64,000 bases of DNA from Pseudotamlana agarivorans (GCF_018860245.1 NZ_JAHKPD010000018.1:124001-188000); one strand, 5' to 3'. Positions 1 to 9,175 are shown, counted from the stretch's first letter. Program-made: numbers and translations. Notes: generated by a model not told the origin, from the sequence alone.

Positions 1-1352
1 GCATCCATAGAAACTTCAAAAGGGTCATTTCTTAAGTTTAAGATTATTGGCCAAGATGGAGATTTTCTATACGCTTCATTAATAGATCCTTCCATAATAG
101 AGAAGTGTAATTTCCAGTCTTGATATCTTAATGCATTTAAGTTTCCAGCGGCATCAAAATAGAAAATTTCTTTTCTTGCACCTTCGCCTTTTTTTGTTTT
201 ACCGGTTAATAAGTCTAATTGGTTATAACCATCTAAATGTGCTTTAAAAGTCTTTCCAGAGTAGCTTTTACCTTTTAGTAATTCCTCTTTTACGTTAGGG
301 TTACCTGCGGCAGCTAAAAGCGTAGGCATCCAATCTTCGTGAGAGATGATATCATTAATAACAGTTCCTGGTTCAATATGACCTGGCCATCTTACCATGG
401 CAGGTACTCTAAATCCACCTTCCCAAGTTGTTCCTTTTTCACCTCTAAATGGAATGGTTCCACCATCAGGGAAAGTAAATTTCTCAGCACCGTTATCTGT
501 AGAAAAGATAATAATTGTGTTTTCTGTAATACCTAGTTCATCTAATTTATCTAATACACGACCTACACCATCATCTAATTCCATCATGGCATCAGCATAT
601 AAGCCATAACCAGATTTATGTAAATATTTATCAGATAAGTGTGTCCAAACATGAGTTCTTGTAGAGTTTATCCATGTAAAAAAAGGTTTGTCGTCTTTTG
701 CATTTTTATCAATAAAACCTAATGCAGCATCAATAAATTCTGAATCTGCCGTTTCCATACGTTTCTTAGTTAATGGTCCTGTATCTTCCACTTTACCATC
801 AGCTGTTGATTTCAATACACCTCTTGGTCCATATTTTTTGTGGAACTCAGGGTCTTTAGGGTAAAATTCAGTTTCAGGCTCTTCTTCAGCATTTAAGTGA
901 TAAAGGTTTCCGAAGAATTCATCAAAACCATGATTTGTTGGTAAATGCTCATCGCGATCACCTAAGTGGTTTTTACCAAATTGTCCACTAGTGTAACCTA
1001 ATGGTTTTAATAATTCGGCTATAGTAGGATCGGCTGCATTAATACCATGCTCTGATCCAGGCATGCCAATAGTTAATAATCCTGTTCTAAACGGATGTTG
1101 ACCTAAAATAAAAGACGCACGACCAGCAGTACAAGATTGTTGCGCGTAGTGATCGGTAAATATAGCCCCCTCTTTAGCGATTCGATCGATATTAGGTGTT
1201 GTTCCACCCATCATCCCATTGTGGTAGGCGCTAATGTTCCACATTCCAACATCGTCTCCCCAGAAGACTACAATGTTTGGTTTTTTCTGTGCAAATACGA
1301 GGGATGTCGCTATGCAAAAAAAGAATAGATTAAAAAAATGATTTCTTTTCAT
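1..1352 (-). CDS. Secreted sulfatase (arylsulfatase family), 3' end cut by window edge
   Basis: About 450 residues are visible; the C-terminus lies beyond the left edge. The protein starts MKRNHFFNLFFFCIATSLVFAQ, a signal peptide, so it acts in the periplasm or outside. KPNIVVFWGDDVG supplies the metal-binding Asp pair of sulfatases. QSCTAGRASF is the formylglycine motif (C-x-A-x-R form), whose Cys must be oxidised by a formylglycine-generating enzyme not seen here. GKNHLGD and FFTWINSTRTH also fit alkaline-phosphatase-superfamily sulfatases. It hydrolyses a sulfate ester; the substrate cannot be read, but marine flavobacteria use such enzymes on algal polysaccharides. The gene is transcribed divergently from topB. 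Confidence 0.9.
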   Translation of the reverse strand, partial: MKRNHFFNLFFFCIATSLVFAQKKPNIVVFWGDDVGMWNISAYHNGMMGGTTPNIDRIAKEGAIFTDHYAQQSCTAGRASFILGQHPFRTGLLTIGMPGSEHGINAADPTIAELLKPLGYTSGQFGKNHLGDRDEHLPTNHGFDEFFGNLYHLNAEEEPETEFYPKDPEFHKKYGPRGVLKSTADGKVEDTGPLTKKRMETADSEFIDAALGFIDKNAKDDKPFFTWINSTRTHVWTHLSDKYLHKSGYGLYADAMMELDDGVGRVLDKLDELGITENTIIIFSTDNGAEKFTFPDGGTIPFRGEKGTTWEGGFRVPAMVRWPGHIEPGTVINDIISHEDWMPTLLAAAGNPNVKEELLKGKSYSGKTFKAHLDGYNQLDLLTGKTKKGEGARKEIFYFDAAGNLNALRYQDWKLHFSIMEGSINEAYRKSPSWPIILNLRNDPFEVSMD

Positions 1353-1602
1353 AAGGTTTGATTTTGTGATTAATTATATGTTTAAAGATAATTATAAATA
1401 TACAACATTGTATAAGTAATTTAATGAGTGCTTGATGTTACATAATTGTTACCTAAACACTTTTTCCGTAAAGAATAAATATTTATTAATGTTTTAGTTT
1501 TTTGAAGTTTTTAATTTTTTTAACCGTTAATAACTCCTAATAATATCCTTTTTAAAAGCTATTATAAAGTTCTATTTTGCAAGCCTGTTTTAAATCGTTT
1601 AA
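1353..1602. promoter_or_regulatory. Divergent promoter region between sulfatase and topB
   Basis: This 250-nt AT-rich spacer must hold both divergent promoters. On the minus strand TATCTTTA, preceded by a TTG about 15 nt upstream, is a near match to the Bacteroidota -7 element and would serve the sulfatase. For topB a degenerate TATTTTG lies about 25 nt before the ATG. No operator or hairpin stands out. Confidence 0.35.
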
Positions 1603-3906
1603 ATGAAAGTCTGTATAGCCGAAAAACCCAGTGTTGCCCGCGAGATTGCTTCTGTTTTAGGAGCTAATACACAGCGTGATGGCTATTATGAAGGTAACGG
1701 TTATGCGGTAACTTACACTTTTGGGCATTTGTGCACTTTAAAAGAACCTAACGATTATAAACCTTACTGGAAAAGTTGGGATCTCAATAACTTACCTATG
1801 CTTCCTGAAAAATTTGAAACCAAAGTGGTTTCAAATTCTGGAATTCAGAAGCAATTTAAAATTGTTAAAGGATTATTTGATAAGGCTGACCTGGTTATAA
1901 ACTGTGGGGATGCCGGGCAAGAAGGAGAGCTTATTCAGCGTTGGGTGTTGAACGAGGCTAATTATAAAGGCGAAGTACAGCGTTTATGGATTTCGTCGTT
2001 AACAACAGAAGCAATAAAAGAAGGTTTTGAAAGTTTGAAACCTTCCGAAGATTATGACAATCTGTATTATGCAGGTTTTTCTAGAGCTATTGGCGATTGG
2101 TTGTTGGGTATGAACGCCACACGATTATACACCGTAAAGCATGGAGGTTATAAGCAAGTGCTTTCAGTAGGGCGCGTACAAACACCTACTTTAGCCATGG
2201 TGGTGAATCGTTTTAAGGAAATAGAAAATTTTAAGCCACAGCCTTACTGGGAGTTGCAAACCCAATATCGTGATACGCTTTTTAGTTATGAAGAGGGGCG
2301 CTTTTTAAAGAAAGCAGACGGTGAAGCTTTAGCGAATAAAGTCAAGGAAAGTGAATTCGAAATAGATTCTATTACCAAGAAAAAAGGTAAAGAATACGCC
2401 CCGAAATTATTCGATTTAACGGGTTTACAAGTGTACTGTAATACGAAGTTTGGCTTTTCGGCAGACGAAACGCTTAAAATAGTGCAGGCATTATACGAAC
2501 GAAAAGTGGTGACTTACCCAAGAGTAGATACCACTTTTTTACCAAATGATATTTATCCTAAAGTTTCAGGTATTCTTCAAAAACTTACCAATTACGCTGC
2601 ATTAACACAGCCGCTTTTAGGTAAGAAGATAAAAAAATCTACACGTGTTTTTAACGATAAAAAAGTAACCGATCACCATGCTATTATTCCAACGGGTATG
2701 CAAACGCATTTACAGGCTGCCCAGCAACAGGTTTACGATATTATTGTAAAGCGTTTTATAGCGGTGTTTTATGATGATTGTACCGTGTCGAATACCACAG
2801 TTTTAGGTAATGCTGCTAAAATTGTATTTAAAACAACAGGAAAGGAAATTTTAGAAAAAGGATGGCGTGTTGTTTTTGAAAATCCTAATGCAAAGGAAAA
2901 GGAATCTGGAATTTTACCAACTTTTGTTAAAGGTGAAAAGGGACCCCATGAACCATCGTTTTTAGAGAAGGAAACCAAACCGCCTAATCAATTTACGGAG
3001 GCCTCTTTACTGCGAGCCATGGAAACCGCAGGTAAGCAGGTTGATGATGAGGAGTTACGTGATTTAATGAAAGAAAACGGTATTGGACGACCATCGACAC
3101 GAGCCAATATTATTGAAACGCTTTTTAGAAGAAAGTACATAAAACGAAATAAAAAACAGGTGTTACCTACAGTTACTGGTATTCAGTTGATTGATACGAT
3201 TCAGAATGATTTGTTGAAATCGGCCGAGCTAACAGGGTCTTGGGAAAAGCAATTAAAGGATATTGAAAAAGGAGAATTTAGTGCTGCTGCGTTTATTAAA
3301 AACATGAAGCAAATGGTTGATGCCTTGGTTTATGAAGTACGCAGCGAAACCATACGCGCTAATATTTCCTATGAAACGGTGCAAAAACAGCGTGCGGCGA
3401 AGGCTGAGACTAAAAAGGTTGCAGGGATTTTAAATGAAAGCTGTCCGAAATGTAAAAAAGGCAAACTTTTAAAAGGAAAAACAGCCTATGGTTGCAGTGC
3501 TTATAAAGCGGGTTGCGATTTTGTGTTGCCCTTTAGTTTTGCTGATAAAAAAATATCTGAAAAGCAATTTATTCGTCTGCTTCAAAAGGGTTCTACCGTG
3601 AATTTAAAAGGTTTTAAAACGGAAGCAGGAACTGTTGAAGGCTTGTTACGTTTTGATGACAATTTTCAGTTAAAGTTAGAACCTAAAAAGACTTCCGCGA
3701 AAGCGATTGAAAAACCAACGACTGATGCATTGGTTTGTCCGAAATGCAAAAAAGGCACCGTGCTTAAAGGGAAAACAGCCTATGGATGTAGTGCGTACAA
3801 ATCGGGTTGCGATTTTAAAATGACTTTCGATGCAGTGAGAACCGCTATGAACGGACAAAAACCTACCAAAGCATTGGTGCATTTAATATTGAATGGAAGC
3901 ATCTAA
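1603..3906 (+). CDS. topB: DNA topoisomerase III (type IA)
   Basis: A 767-residue type IA topoisomerase that relaxes or decatenates DNA by single-strand passage. The TOPRIM domain opens with MKVCIAEKPSVAREI and carries CGDAGQEGELIQR (about residues 101-113), where the usual DxD reads DAG. The catalytic Tyr is Y305 in TYPRVDTTF, and SVGRVQTPTLAMV is the type IA signature. The C-terminus has two near-identical zinc-ribbon-like repeats beginning CPKCKKG at residues 614 and 712, each followed by GKTAYGCSAYKxGC. The duplicated zinc module suggests extended DNA contact. It overlaps the next gene by 14 nt, so the two are probably co-transcribed. Confidence 0.95.
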   Translation: MKVCIAEKPSVAREIASVLGANTQRDGYYEGNGYAVTYTFGHLCTLKEPNDYKPYWKSWDLNNLPMLPEKFETKVVSNSGIQKQFKIVKGLFDKADLVINCGDAGQEGELIQRWVLNEANYKGEVQRLWISSLTTEAIKEGFESLKPSEDYDNLYYAGFSRAIGDWLLGMNATRLYTVKHGGYKQVLSVGRVQTPTLAMVVNRFKEIENFKPQPYWELQTQYRDTLFSYEEGRFLKKADGEALANKVKESEFEIDSITKKKGKEYAPKLFDLTGLQVYCNTKFGFSADETLKIVQALYERKVVTYPRVDTTFLPNDIYPKVSGILQKLTNYAALTQPLLGKKIKKSTRVFNDKKVTDHHAIIPTGMQTHLQAAQQQVYDIIVKRFIAVFYDDCTVSNTTVLGNAAKIVFKTTGKEILEKGWRVVFENPNAKEKESGILPTFVKGEKGPHEPSFLEKETKPPNQFTEASLLRAMETAGKQVDDEELRDLMKENGIGRPSTRANIIETLFRRKYIKRNKKQVLPTVTGIQLIDTIQNDLLKSAELTGSWEKQLKDIEKGEFSAAAFIKNMKQMVDALVYEVRSETIRANISYETVQKQRAAKAETKKVAGILNESCPKCKKGKLLKGKTAYGCSAYKAGCDFVLPFSFADKKISEKQFIRLLQKGSTVNLKGFKTEAGTVEGLLRFDDNFQLKLEPKKTSAKAIEKPTTDALVCPKCKKGTVLKGKTAYGCSAYKSGCDFKMTFDAVRTAMNGQKPTKALVHLILNGSI

Positions 3907-4498
3907 TTTGGCACATAGACACTTTATAATTTATAAACCATACGGTTTTTTGAGTCAGTTTAAAAGTCACGACTCCAAGCAGCAATCTAAAAATTTCTTG
4001 GGTGCGCTTCATGATTTTCCCGAAGGCATTATGGCTATTGGTCGCCTTGATGAAAAATCGGAGGGTTTATTGTTATTAACCACCGATGGTAAGATGAGCG
4101 ATTATGTAAACAGCAGGAAGGTGGAGAAGGAGTACTATGCGCAAGTAGACGGACCAATTTCCGCGGAAGCGATAGAAAAGTTAAAAATAGGCGTTGAGAT
4201 AGGTTTCAATGGTAAAAAGTACCAAACCAAACCTTGTAAAGCCTTTGCTTTAGAAGCGTTACCAAATTTGCCAACACGATCGAAAAAAATTAGAGATGAA
4301 CGTCATGGTCCGGCACCATGGATTTCTGTGGTTTTAAAAGAAGGGAAATTTAGGCAAGTTCGAAAAATGACTTCAGCAGTGGGCTTTCCAACTTTGCGTT
4401 TGGTGCGCGTTCGTATAGGTGCAATAAAACTAAATAATATGCAACCTGGTGACGTCATCGAGGTTACCGATTTGAGTTCCCTCCTCGAGGAGGGCTAG
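3893..4498 (+). CDS. rluE: 23S rRNA pseudouridine synthase, RluE/RsuA family
   Basis: A 201-residue pseudouridine synthase without an S4 domain, close to the length of E. coli RluE. The catalytic Asp lies in AIGRLDEKSEGLLLLTTDG (about residues 49-67). HFIIYKPYG near the N-terminus and GKFRQVRKM plus LRLVRVRIG near the C-terminus complete the RsuA/RluE fold. It isomerises a uridine in 23S rRNA; the exact position cannot be read from sequence. The start overlaps the end of topB, suggesting translational coupling. The last codons (SLLEEG) are encoded by a perfect 16-bp palindrome described separately. Confidence 0.9.
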   Translation: MEASNLAHRHFIIYKPYGFLSQFKSHDSKQQSKNFLGALHDFPEGIMAIGRLDEKSEGLLLLTTDGKMSDYVNSRKVEKEYYAQVDGPISAEAIEKLKIGVEIGFNGKKYQTKPCKAFALEALPNLPTRSKKIRDERHGPAPWISVVLKEGKFRQVRKMTSAVGFPTLRLVRVRIGAIKLNNMQPGDVIEVTDLSSLLEEG

Positions 4499-4556
4499 GG
4501 AGGTGTAGGAGGGCCGGGGAGGTGTTTTATAACGCGAGGAAGGTTAGGGAGTTGTT
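4479..4556 (+). repeat. Palindrome and G-rich tract at the end of rluE
   Basis: CCCTCCTCGAGGAGGG at 4479-4494 is a perfect palindrome overlapping the last rluE codons. It is followed by G-runs at 4492-4494, 4498-4500, 4511-4513 and 4516-4519, enough for a G-quadruplex on the plus strand. An imperfect tandem copy (GGGGAGGTGTTTTAT, then AGGGAGTTGTTTTAT) fills the rest of the convergent spacer. It could act as a transcription stop between rluE and the opposing gene. Confidence 0.5.
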
Positions 4557-5189
4557 TTATTCCTCTAATTTCTTAAGTTCCTTATAGTTTTTATTTAATC
4601 GTTTTAATAATAAACCGTATAAAAGTTTGTAAAACAGCCAAAAACAAAGTGTAAAAAAACCAACCAGCACAAAGCAAATGCCATAGAATAAGAACGTTTC
4701 TGATTGGCTAGCGTTTATGAGTTTGTCTGAAACTTCGGGTGATTGTTTAATGCCGAAATACAAGCCTGCAATTACCGATAGCGTAAGTACAATAAGGTTG
4801 TACAGAACATAGTACTTTATTATTTTTCTAGTTCTTAGAATGCTTTCCATCAGTTTTTTTGCATTATCGGTAACCGAAATGGCCTTGTGCGCTTTAAATA
4901 AAAGCCAAATAAAAAGTATAATGATGGCGTAGGTGAAAAAATTAATTAATGTTAATGCTATTTTATTGGTGAAAATAAGATCCAGTTGTTCGTTATATGA
5001 TTTGGAAAAGAAGGTGGGTAACACATTAATGAGTATCCAAAAAACAAGTTCGGCAATGCTAATGTAAAATAAGGTCTTAACAATGGAAGACGATTTTATA
5101 TGCAGCATAGCGTATATAGATTTCGCAGAAACCTTATGACTGTTGGAATTTTGGTTCCAATCCTTCTTTAATAAATCTAATTCATCCAT
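4557..5189 (-). CDS. Membrane protein paired with an ECF sigma factor
   Basis: A 210-residue protein with a short cytoplasmic N-terminus (MDELDLLKKDWNQ) and four predicted membrane segments, roughly residues 38-58, 78-100, 123-145 and 168-192. It starts 4 nt after the sigma factor stop, so the two form an operon. By position it may hold the sigma factor at the membrane, as anti-sigma factors do, but no zinc anti-sigma motif or other recognised domain is visible. The role is inferred from context only. Confidence 0.6.
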   Translation of the reverse strand: MDELDLLKKDWNQNSNSHKVSAKSIYAMLHIKSSSIVKTLFYISIAELVFWILINVLPTFFSKSYNEQLDLIFTNKIALTLINFFTYAIIILFIWLLFKAHKAISVTDNAKKLMESILRTRKIIKYYVLYNLIVLTLSVIAGLYFGIKQSPEVSDKLINASQSETFLFYGICFVLVGFFTLCFWLFYKLLYGLLLKRLNKNYKELKKLEE

Positions 5190-5193
5190 AAGT

Positions 5194-5688
5194 TTACGAA
5201 TTTAAAATGGTTTTAAGTTTCGTTTTAATTCTGTTCATCTTCACCCGGGCATTCACTTCACTAATTCCTAAAGTTTCACTTATTTCTCTATAATCTTTAT
5301 CTTCTAGGTACAAAAAGACCAAAGCTTTTTCAATATCGTTTAATTTATGTATGGCCTTGTACAGGACTTTTAATTGCTGCTCTTCAGTGTCATCATAATC
5401 TTCAGCCTTTATTTTAAATGCGACACCTTCAAAGTCTTGTGTATTAATGGTGCGTTTCGATTTTCTATAAAGTGTAATCGCGGTATTTAAACCTACACGA
5501 TACATCCAAGTACTAAACTTGGCCTCACCTCTAAATTTTGGGTAAGCACGCCAAAGTTGAATGGTAATTTCTTGAAACAAATCGTTATGCGCATCGTAAT
5601 TATTGGTGTACAATCGGCATACTTTGTGCACTATATTTTGGTGCTTTTCAAGTAATTCAACAAAATTATGTTCTAACGCTTTATTCAA
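5194..5688 (-). CDS. ECF-type RNA polymerase sigma-70 factor
   Basis: A 164-residue sigma factor. Region 2 includes NNYDAHNDLFQEITIQLWRAYPKF and FSTWMYRVGLNTAI (about residues 28-72). Region 4 ends with EDKDYREISETLGISEVNARVKMNRIKTKLK (about 130-160), the helix-turn-helix that contacts the -35-like element. It directs RNA polymerase to an unknown regulon. The gene precedes the membrane partner at 4557-5189. Confidence 0.93.
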   Translation of the reverse strand: MNKALEHNFVELLEKHQNIVHKVCRLYTNNYDAHNDLFQEITIQLWRAYPKFRGEAKFSTWMYRVGLNTAITLYRKSKRTINTQDFEGVAFKIKAEDYDDTEEQQLKVLYKAIHKLNDIEKALVFLYLEDKDYREISETLGISEVNARVKMNRIKTKLKTILNS

Positions 5689-5806
5689 GGGATTGGATTA
5701 GTTGTTATGTAAGTGTTTGTAATTTATAAAATGTTACATTTTTTTCATGCTTTATTTTAAATTGAATACTTTGCCAAAAATTTAGGGGTAATAAATATAA
5801 AAAAAG

Positions 5807-6589
5807 ATGGGTAGAATACACGTTTTCGAATTTGAAGACCAAAAATGGTTTCCAAACTTTTTAAGAAATTACGGAACAGACTTTTTACAATTTTTGTCAA
5901 ATAAAGTAAAAATGTATCAGCCTGTGGTACCCATTATCGAAAAAGGATTACGACAGAGTAAAACCAATCGAATCATCGATTTGGGGTCTGGAGGGGGCGG
6001 CGGACTACTTTGGTTAAATACCGAGTTGAAAAAAAACAGTCCCGATTTAAAAATTGTATTAACAGATTTTTATCCCAATATTTCAGCCTTTACTTACACA
6101 CAAAAGCAAGCAGATAATTTTCTTTTTGAAGAAAAACCTGTAGACGCCAGAAATGTACCAGTAAATTTAAAAGGACTAAGAACCCAGTTTTTATCTTTTC
6201 ATCATTTTAAGCCAAAAGAAGCTAAGCAAATACTACAAAATGCAATAGATGCCGCTAGTGGAATTGCAATTTTTGAGGCCCAAGAACGAAGTATTCCAAG
6301 TATTTTGGCCATGATTTTTTCGCCTCTTACGGTGTTGTTTGTTACACCTTTTATTCGCCCGTTTAAATGGGGTAGAATTATTTTTACATATCTTATTCCA
6401 ATTGTGCCACTTTTTGTTTTATGGGACGGCGTGGTTTCTTCTTTACGCACGTATTCTATAAAAGAAATGGAAGCCCTTGTTGCTAGTTTAAAAGGAACAG
6501 AAACTTACGATTGGGAAATTTCTAAAGTAAAATCTGGTCCAGGCGTTGTTTTGTATTTGTTGGGTACAAAAAAAGAGGGTAATTCTTAA
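5807..6589 (+). CDS. Class I SAM-dependent methyltransferase-like membrane protein
   Basis: A 260-residue protein. IIDLGSGGGGGLLWL (about residues 56-70) resembles the glycine-rich SAM-binding loop, and IVLTDFYPN (about 84-92) the acidic strand 2 that binds the ribose. The middle carries two hydrophobic stretches (about 165-182 and 190-208) that could anchor it to the membrane. Substrate is unknown. It is transcribed divergently from the sigma factor gene and is apparently monocistronic. Confidence 0.6.
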   Translation: MGRIHVFEFEDQKWFPNFLRNYGTDFLQFLSNKVKMYQPVVPIIEKGLRQSKTNRIIDLGSGGGGGLLWLNTELKKNSPDLKIVLTDFYPNISAFTYTQKQADNFLFEEKPVDARNVPVNLKGLRTQFLSFHHFKPKEAKQILQNAIDAASGIAIFEAQERSIPSILAMIFSPLTVLFVTPFIRPFKWGRIIFTYLIPIVPLFVLWDGVVSSLRTYSIKEMEALVASLKGTETYDWEISKVKSGPGVVLYLLGTKKEGNS

Positions 6590-6629
6590 AAGTGTTTTTT
6601 GTATAAACACTTGTTTTAGAAGTGTTTGT

Positions 6630-6674
6630 TGTGACAAATGTCATAGTTTTTTAGAGTTTGATTTCTTAGCTTTA
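6630..6674 (+). promoter_or_regulatory. Candidate Fnr-like box and promoter of the TonB-like gene
   Basis: TGTGACAAATGTCATA at 6630-6645 contains TGAC-N4-GTCA and resembles the palindromes before hemN and the cco genes. A 21-nt gap follows, then TAGCTTTA at 6667-6674, a 7/8 match to TAnnTTTG. The spacing equals that at the stronger sites, but the outer bases differ from their consensus, so the regulator may be a different Crp/Fnr protein. Confidence 0.4.
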
Positions 6675-6704
6675 GAATATTAATCAATTCTAAACTATAG
6701 CGTC

Positions 6705-7436
6705 ATGAAAGCAAAGAAAAACCCCGTTGTAGACATTGGGAGAAATAGCAGTATATATTTTGCTATTGGATTAAATATCATGTTGTTTTTTACCTGGCAA
6801 GCTTTAGAAATTAAAACTTATGAAGTAGATCAAGATGTTGTCGAAATTTTAAACATGGAAAAACAATATGAAGAAGAGATTCCAATTGTGAATGTCAATG
6901 CACCACCTCCACCGCCACCTACTGCATCAGTTCAAGAGTCTATCAAGATTGTTGAAGATGTTGTTGAAATTGAAGAAACCATTATTGAGAGTTCCGAAAT
7001 CGGATTAGAAGATGCCATTATAGCACCAATTCCCGTTGCTGTTGAAGCCGTCGAAGTTGAAGAAGTCGAAGAAGATGTTCAAGTACCTTTTGCGGTTATA
7101 GAGCATGTTCCTGTTTTTCCTGGTTGCGAAGGCAGAAACAATAAAGAGAAGATTGCCTGTTTTCAAGAAAAAATGAAGGCACATATTTTTAAGCATTTTA
7201 AATACCCGCAATCGGCTTTAGATTTAGGGACTCAAGGTCGTGTTTCTGTCATGTTTATAATTGATGCTACAGGAAAAATTTCATCAATTAAATCAAGAGG
7301 TCCAGACCATATTTTGGAAAAAGAAGCCGAACGCATTATACGTTTACTGCCCCATATGACGCCTGGAAAACAACGTGGGAAACCCGTTAAAGTTTCGTAT
7401 GCTGTGCCTATATTTTTTAAGTTAGAAGCACGCTAA
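6705..7436 (+). CDS. TonB-like energy-transducing protein
   Basis: A 243-residue TonB-family protein. One N-terminal membrane helix (about residues 15-32) is followed by a proline run (NAPPPPPPTASV, about 65-76), an acidic V/E-rich periplasmic spacer (about 80-130) and a C-terminal TonB domain from about 140 (PVFPGCEG, YPQSALDLGTQGRVSVMFIID, VSYAVPIFFKL). It would pass proton-motive energy from an ExbBD complex to outer-membrane receptors. No exbBD is adjacent. A possible Crp/Fnr-type promoter lies upstream. Confidence 0.85.
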   Translation: MKAKKNPVVDIGRNSSIYFAIGLNIMLFFTWQALEIKTYEVDQDVVEILNMEKQYEEEIPIVNVNAPPPPPPTASVQESIKIVEDVVEIEETIIESSEIGLEDAIIAPIPVAVEAVEVEEVEEDVQVPFAVIEHVPVFPGCEGRNNKEKIACFQEKMKAHIFKHFKYPQSALDLGTQGRVSVMFIIDATGKISSIKSRGPDHILEKEAERIIRLLPHMTPGKQRGKPVKVSYAVPIFFKLEAR

Positions 7437-7837
7437 ATAAATTATAGTCGCATTAAAAAATTAGAGGCGGTTTGAAGAGTTATAAAGCCTGTCATTTTGA
7501 ATTTGTTTCAAAATCTCATCATATTGAGGACTAGGCGCAATGAGCGCCCGAAACAAGTTCAGCCTGACGAAGGACTTACTTTTCAAAACGTCTCCTTTGT
7601 GTTTATACCTGGTTTCTACATTTCATCACAAAGTTTCTACAATTCGGTATAACGCTTTTTCAAAAACAAGACTTCTGTTAGATATTTGCTTCATCATTAA
7701 TCCTAAAACGTATCATTATGAAAAATCTAGACGATCACCTTAAACTTCATTCCCGTGAAAACGGGAATCTCATGAACAAATGCGATCTCCACCGAAAAAC
7801 TTTTCACTAAATTTAACTTCTAACTTTCAAAAGCCTT
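7437..7837. repeat. Intergenic region with dispersed repeat copies
   Basis: No convincing gene lies in these 401 nt. At about 7490-7575 there is a copy of a dispersed element (TTTGAATTTGTTTCA ... CCGAAACAAGTTCAGCCTGACGAA) also found near 34705-34785. At 7749-7768 the hairpin ATTCCCGTGAAAACGGGAAT has an 8-bp stem and a GAAA tetraloop, and recurs at 42203-42220 and, inverted, at 34820-34833. These look like mobile or REP-like intergenic repeats of flavobacteria. Confidence 0.6.
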
Positions 7838-9175
7838 ATGTCAAAATCTGCTAAAAATAGCATCATATTATTTGTTGTAGCCTGTATTGCCTTTGTAATA
7901 GGGACTTTAATTAACGGTGGATTTGAAGCGAGTAATACAAACACACTCCTCTTAGATTTTGTGTTTTATCAATTATATGGTTTCGTGTTAGGGTATTCAA
8001 ATATGTATTTCTTTAAGTATTTGAATGGTTTAAATTGGAATAAAAAGGCCTATGTCAAACGCATTATAATTGGTGTAGTAGGGTCATTAGTCATCACATT
8101 AGTAGGGTTGTTTGTCTTACGTTCAGCCTTGGCAATGGTTTATTATGACATGGACTTTAATACTTTCTTAAGTCGTGAGAAGATTGAATATTATCAATTC
8201 GGACTCTGGATTACGCTTACCATTGTAGCTATATTTCATGTTATTTATTACTACAATAGGTATCAGCAAAACAAGCTAAAAGAGCAAAAAGTTATTGCAG
8301 GGACCGCCAGTGCTAAGTTTGACGCTTTAAAAAATCAATTAGACCCGCATTTTTTATTTAACAGTTTAAATGTATTAACCAGTTTAATTGAAGAAAACCC
8401 TAAAAACGCACAAAAGTTTACAACAGGATTATCAAAAGTGTACCGCTATGTTTTAGAACAAAAAAGTAAAGAGTTAGTTACGGTAGATGAAGAATTAAAA
8501 TTCGCAAACACCTACATGTCCTTACTTAAAATGCGTTTTGAAGACAGTATCGTTTTTACGATGCCAGAGCAAGCCTCTAACCCTGAAAGTAAAGTCGTGC
8601 CGCTATCTTTACAGCTTTTATTAGAAAATGCCGTAAAGCATAATATGGTAACTTCAAGTAAGCCATTGCACATCACCATATACGAAGATCAAAATAATTT
8701 AGTGGTTGAAAATAATTTTCAGCCCAAACAAATTGTAAAAAAGAGTAGTGGGGTTGGTTTAAATAATATTAATCAACGCTACAATTTACTCACCAATAGA
8801 AAAGTAAATATAATCAAAGAAGCAAAGCGTTTTGCCGTGGCAATACCTATGCTTACTAAAAAAATATCAGTAATGAGAACAACATCACATACACATTTAG
8901 ACGATAGTTACGTACGCGCACGCAAGCACGTAGAAGAATTAAAGGGCTTTTATTACAGCCTAGCATCCTATTGCGTGGTCATTCCCTTTTTAATTTTTGT
9001 AAACTATAAAACCTTTTGGGGCTTCCAATGGTTTTGGTTTCCCATGTTTGGCTGGGGCTTAGGCCTCGTAATTCAAGCCTTCCGTGTTTTTGTAGACGAC
9101 GGTGCCTTTGGCCGAAACTGGGAAAAACGCAAACTTGAACAATTTATGAAAGAAGAAAAAAGCAAATGGAACTAA
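7838..9175 (+). CDS. LytS-type sensor histidine kinase fused to a C-terminal 2TM domain
   Basis: A 445-residue protein. Residues 1-140 hold about four membrane helices. The His_kinase (LytS/YehU) domain has LDPHFLFNSLNVL with phospho-acceptor His171, and LLENAVKHNMV is the ATP-binding N-box. Residues 346-445 form a separate 2TM domain (RARKHVEELKGFYYSL, then FGRNWEKRKLEQFMKEE), like the two small proteins downstream. At the junction a run of seven A (8858-8864) precedes TAATG. With six A the kinase would stop at 8873 and a stand-alone 100-residue 2TM protein would start there. It likely signals to the LytTR regulator at 10187. Confidence 0.88.
   Translation: MSKSAKNSIILFVVACIAFVIGTLINGGFEASNTNTLLLDFVFYQLYGFVLGYSNMYFFKYLNGLNWNKKAYVKRIIIGVVGSLVITLVGLFVLRSALAMVYYDMDFNTFLSREKIEYYQFGLWITLTIVAIFHVIYYYNRYQQNKLKEQKVIAGTASAKFDALKNQLDPHFLFNSLNVLTSLIEENPKNAQKFTTGLSKVYRYVLEQKSKELVTVDEELKFANTYMSLLKMRFEDSIVFTMPEQASNPESKVVPLSLQLLLENAVKHNMVTSSKPLHITIYEDQNNLVVENNFQPKQIVKKSSGVGLNNINQRYNLLTNRKVNIIKEAKRFAVAIPMLTKKISVMRTTSHTHLDDSYVRARKHVEELKGFYYSLASYCVVIPFLIFVNYKTFWGFQWFWFPMFGWGLGLVIQAFRVFVDDGAFGRNWEKRKLEQFMKEEKSKWN

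Noticed and set aside
7540-7743. 67-codon open frame in the 7.4-7.8 kb spacer
   Set aside because: It lies across dispersed repeat sequence and its composition is not protein-like.
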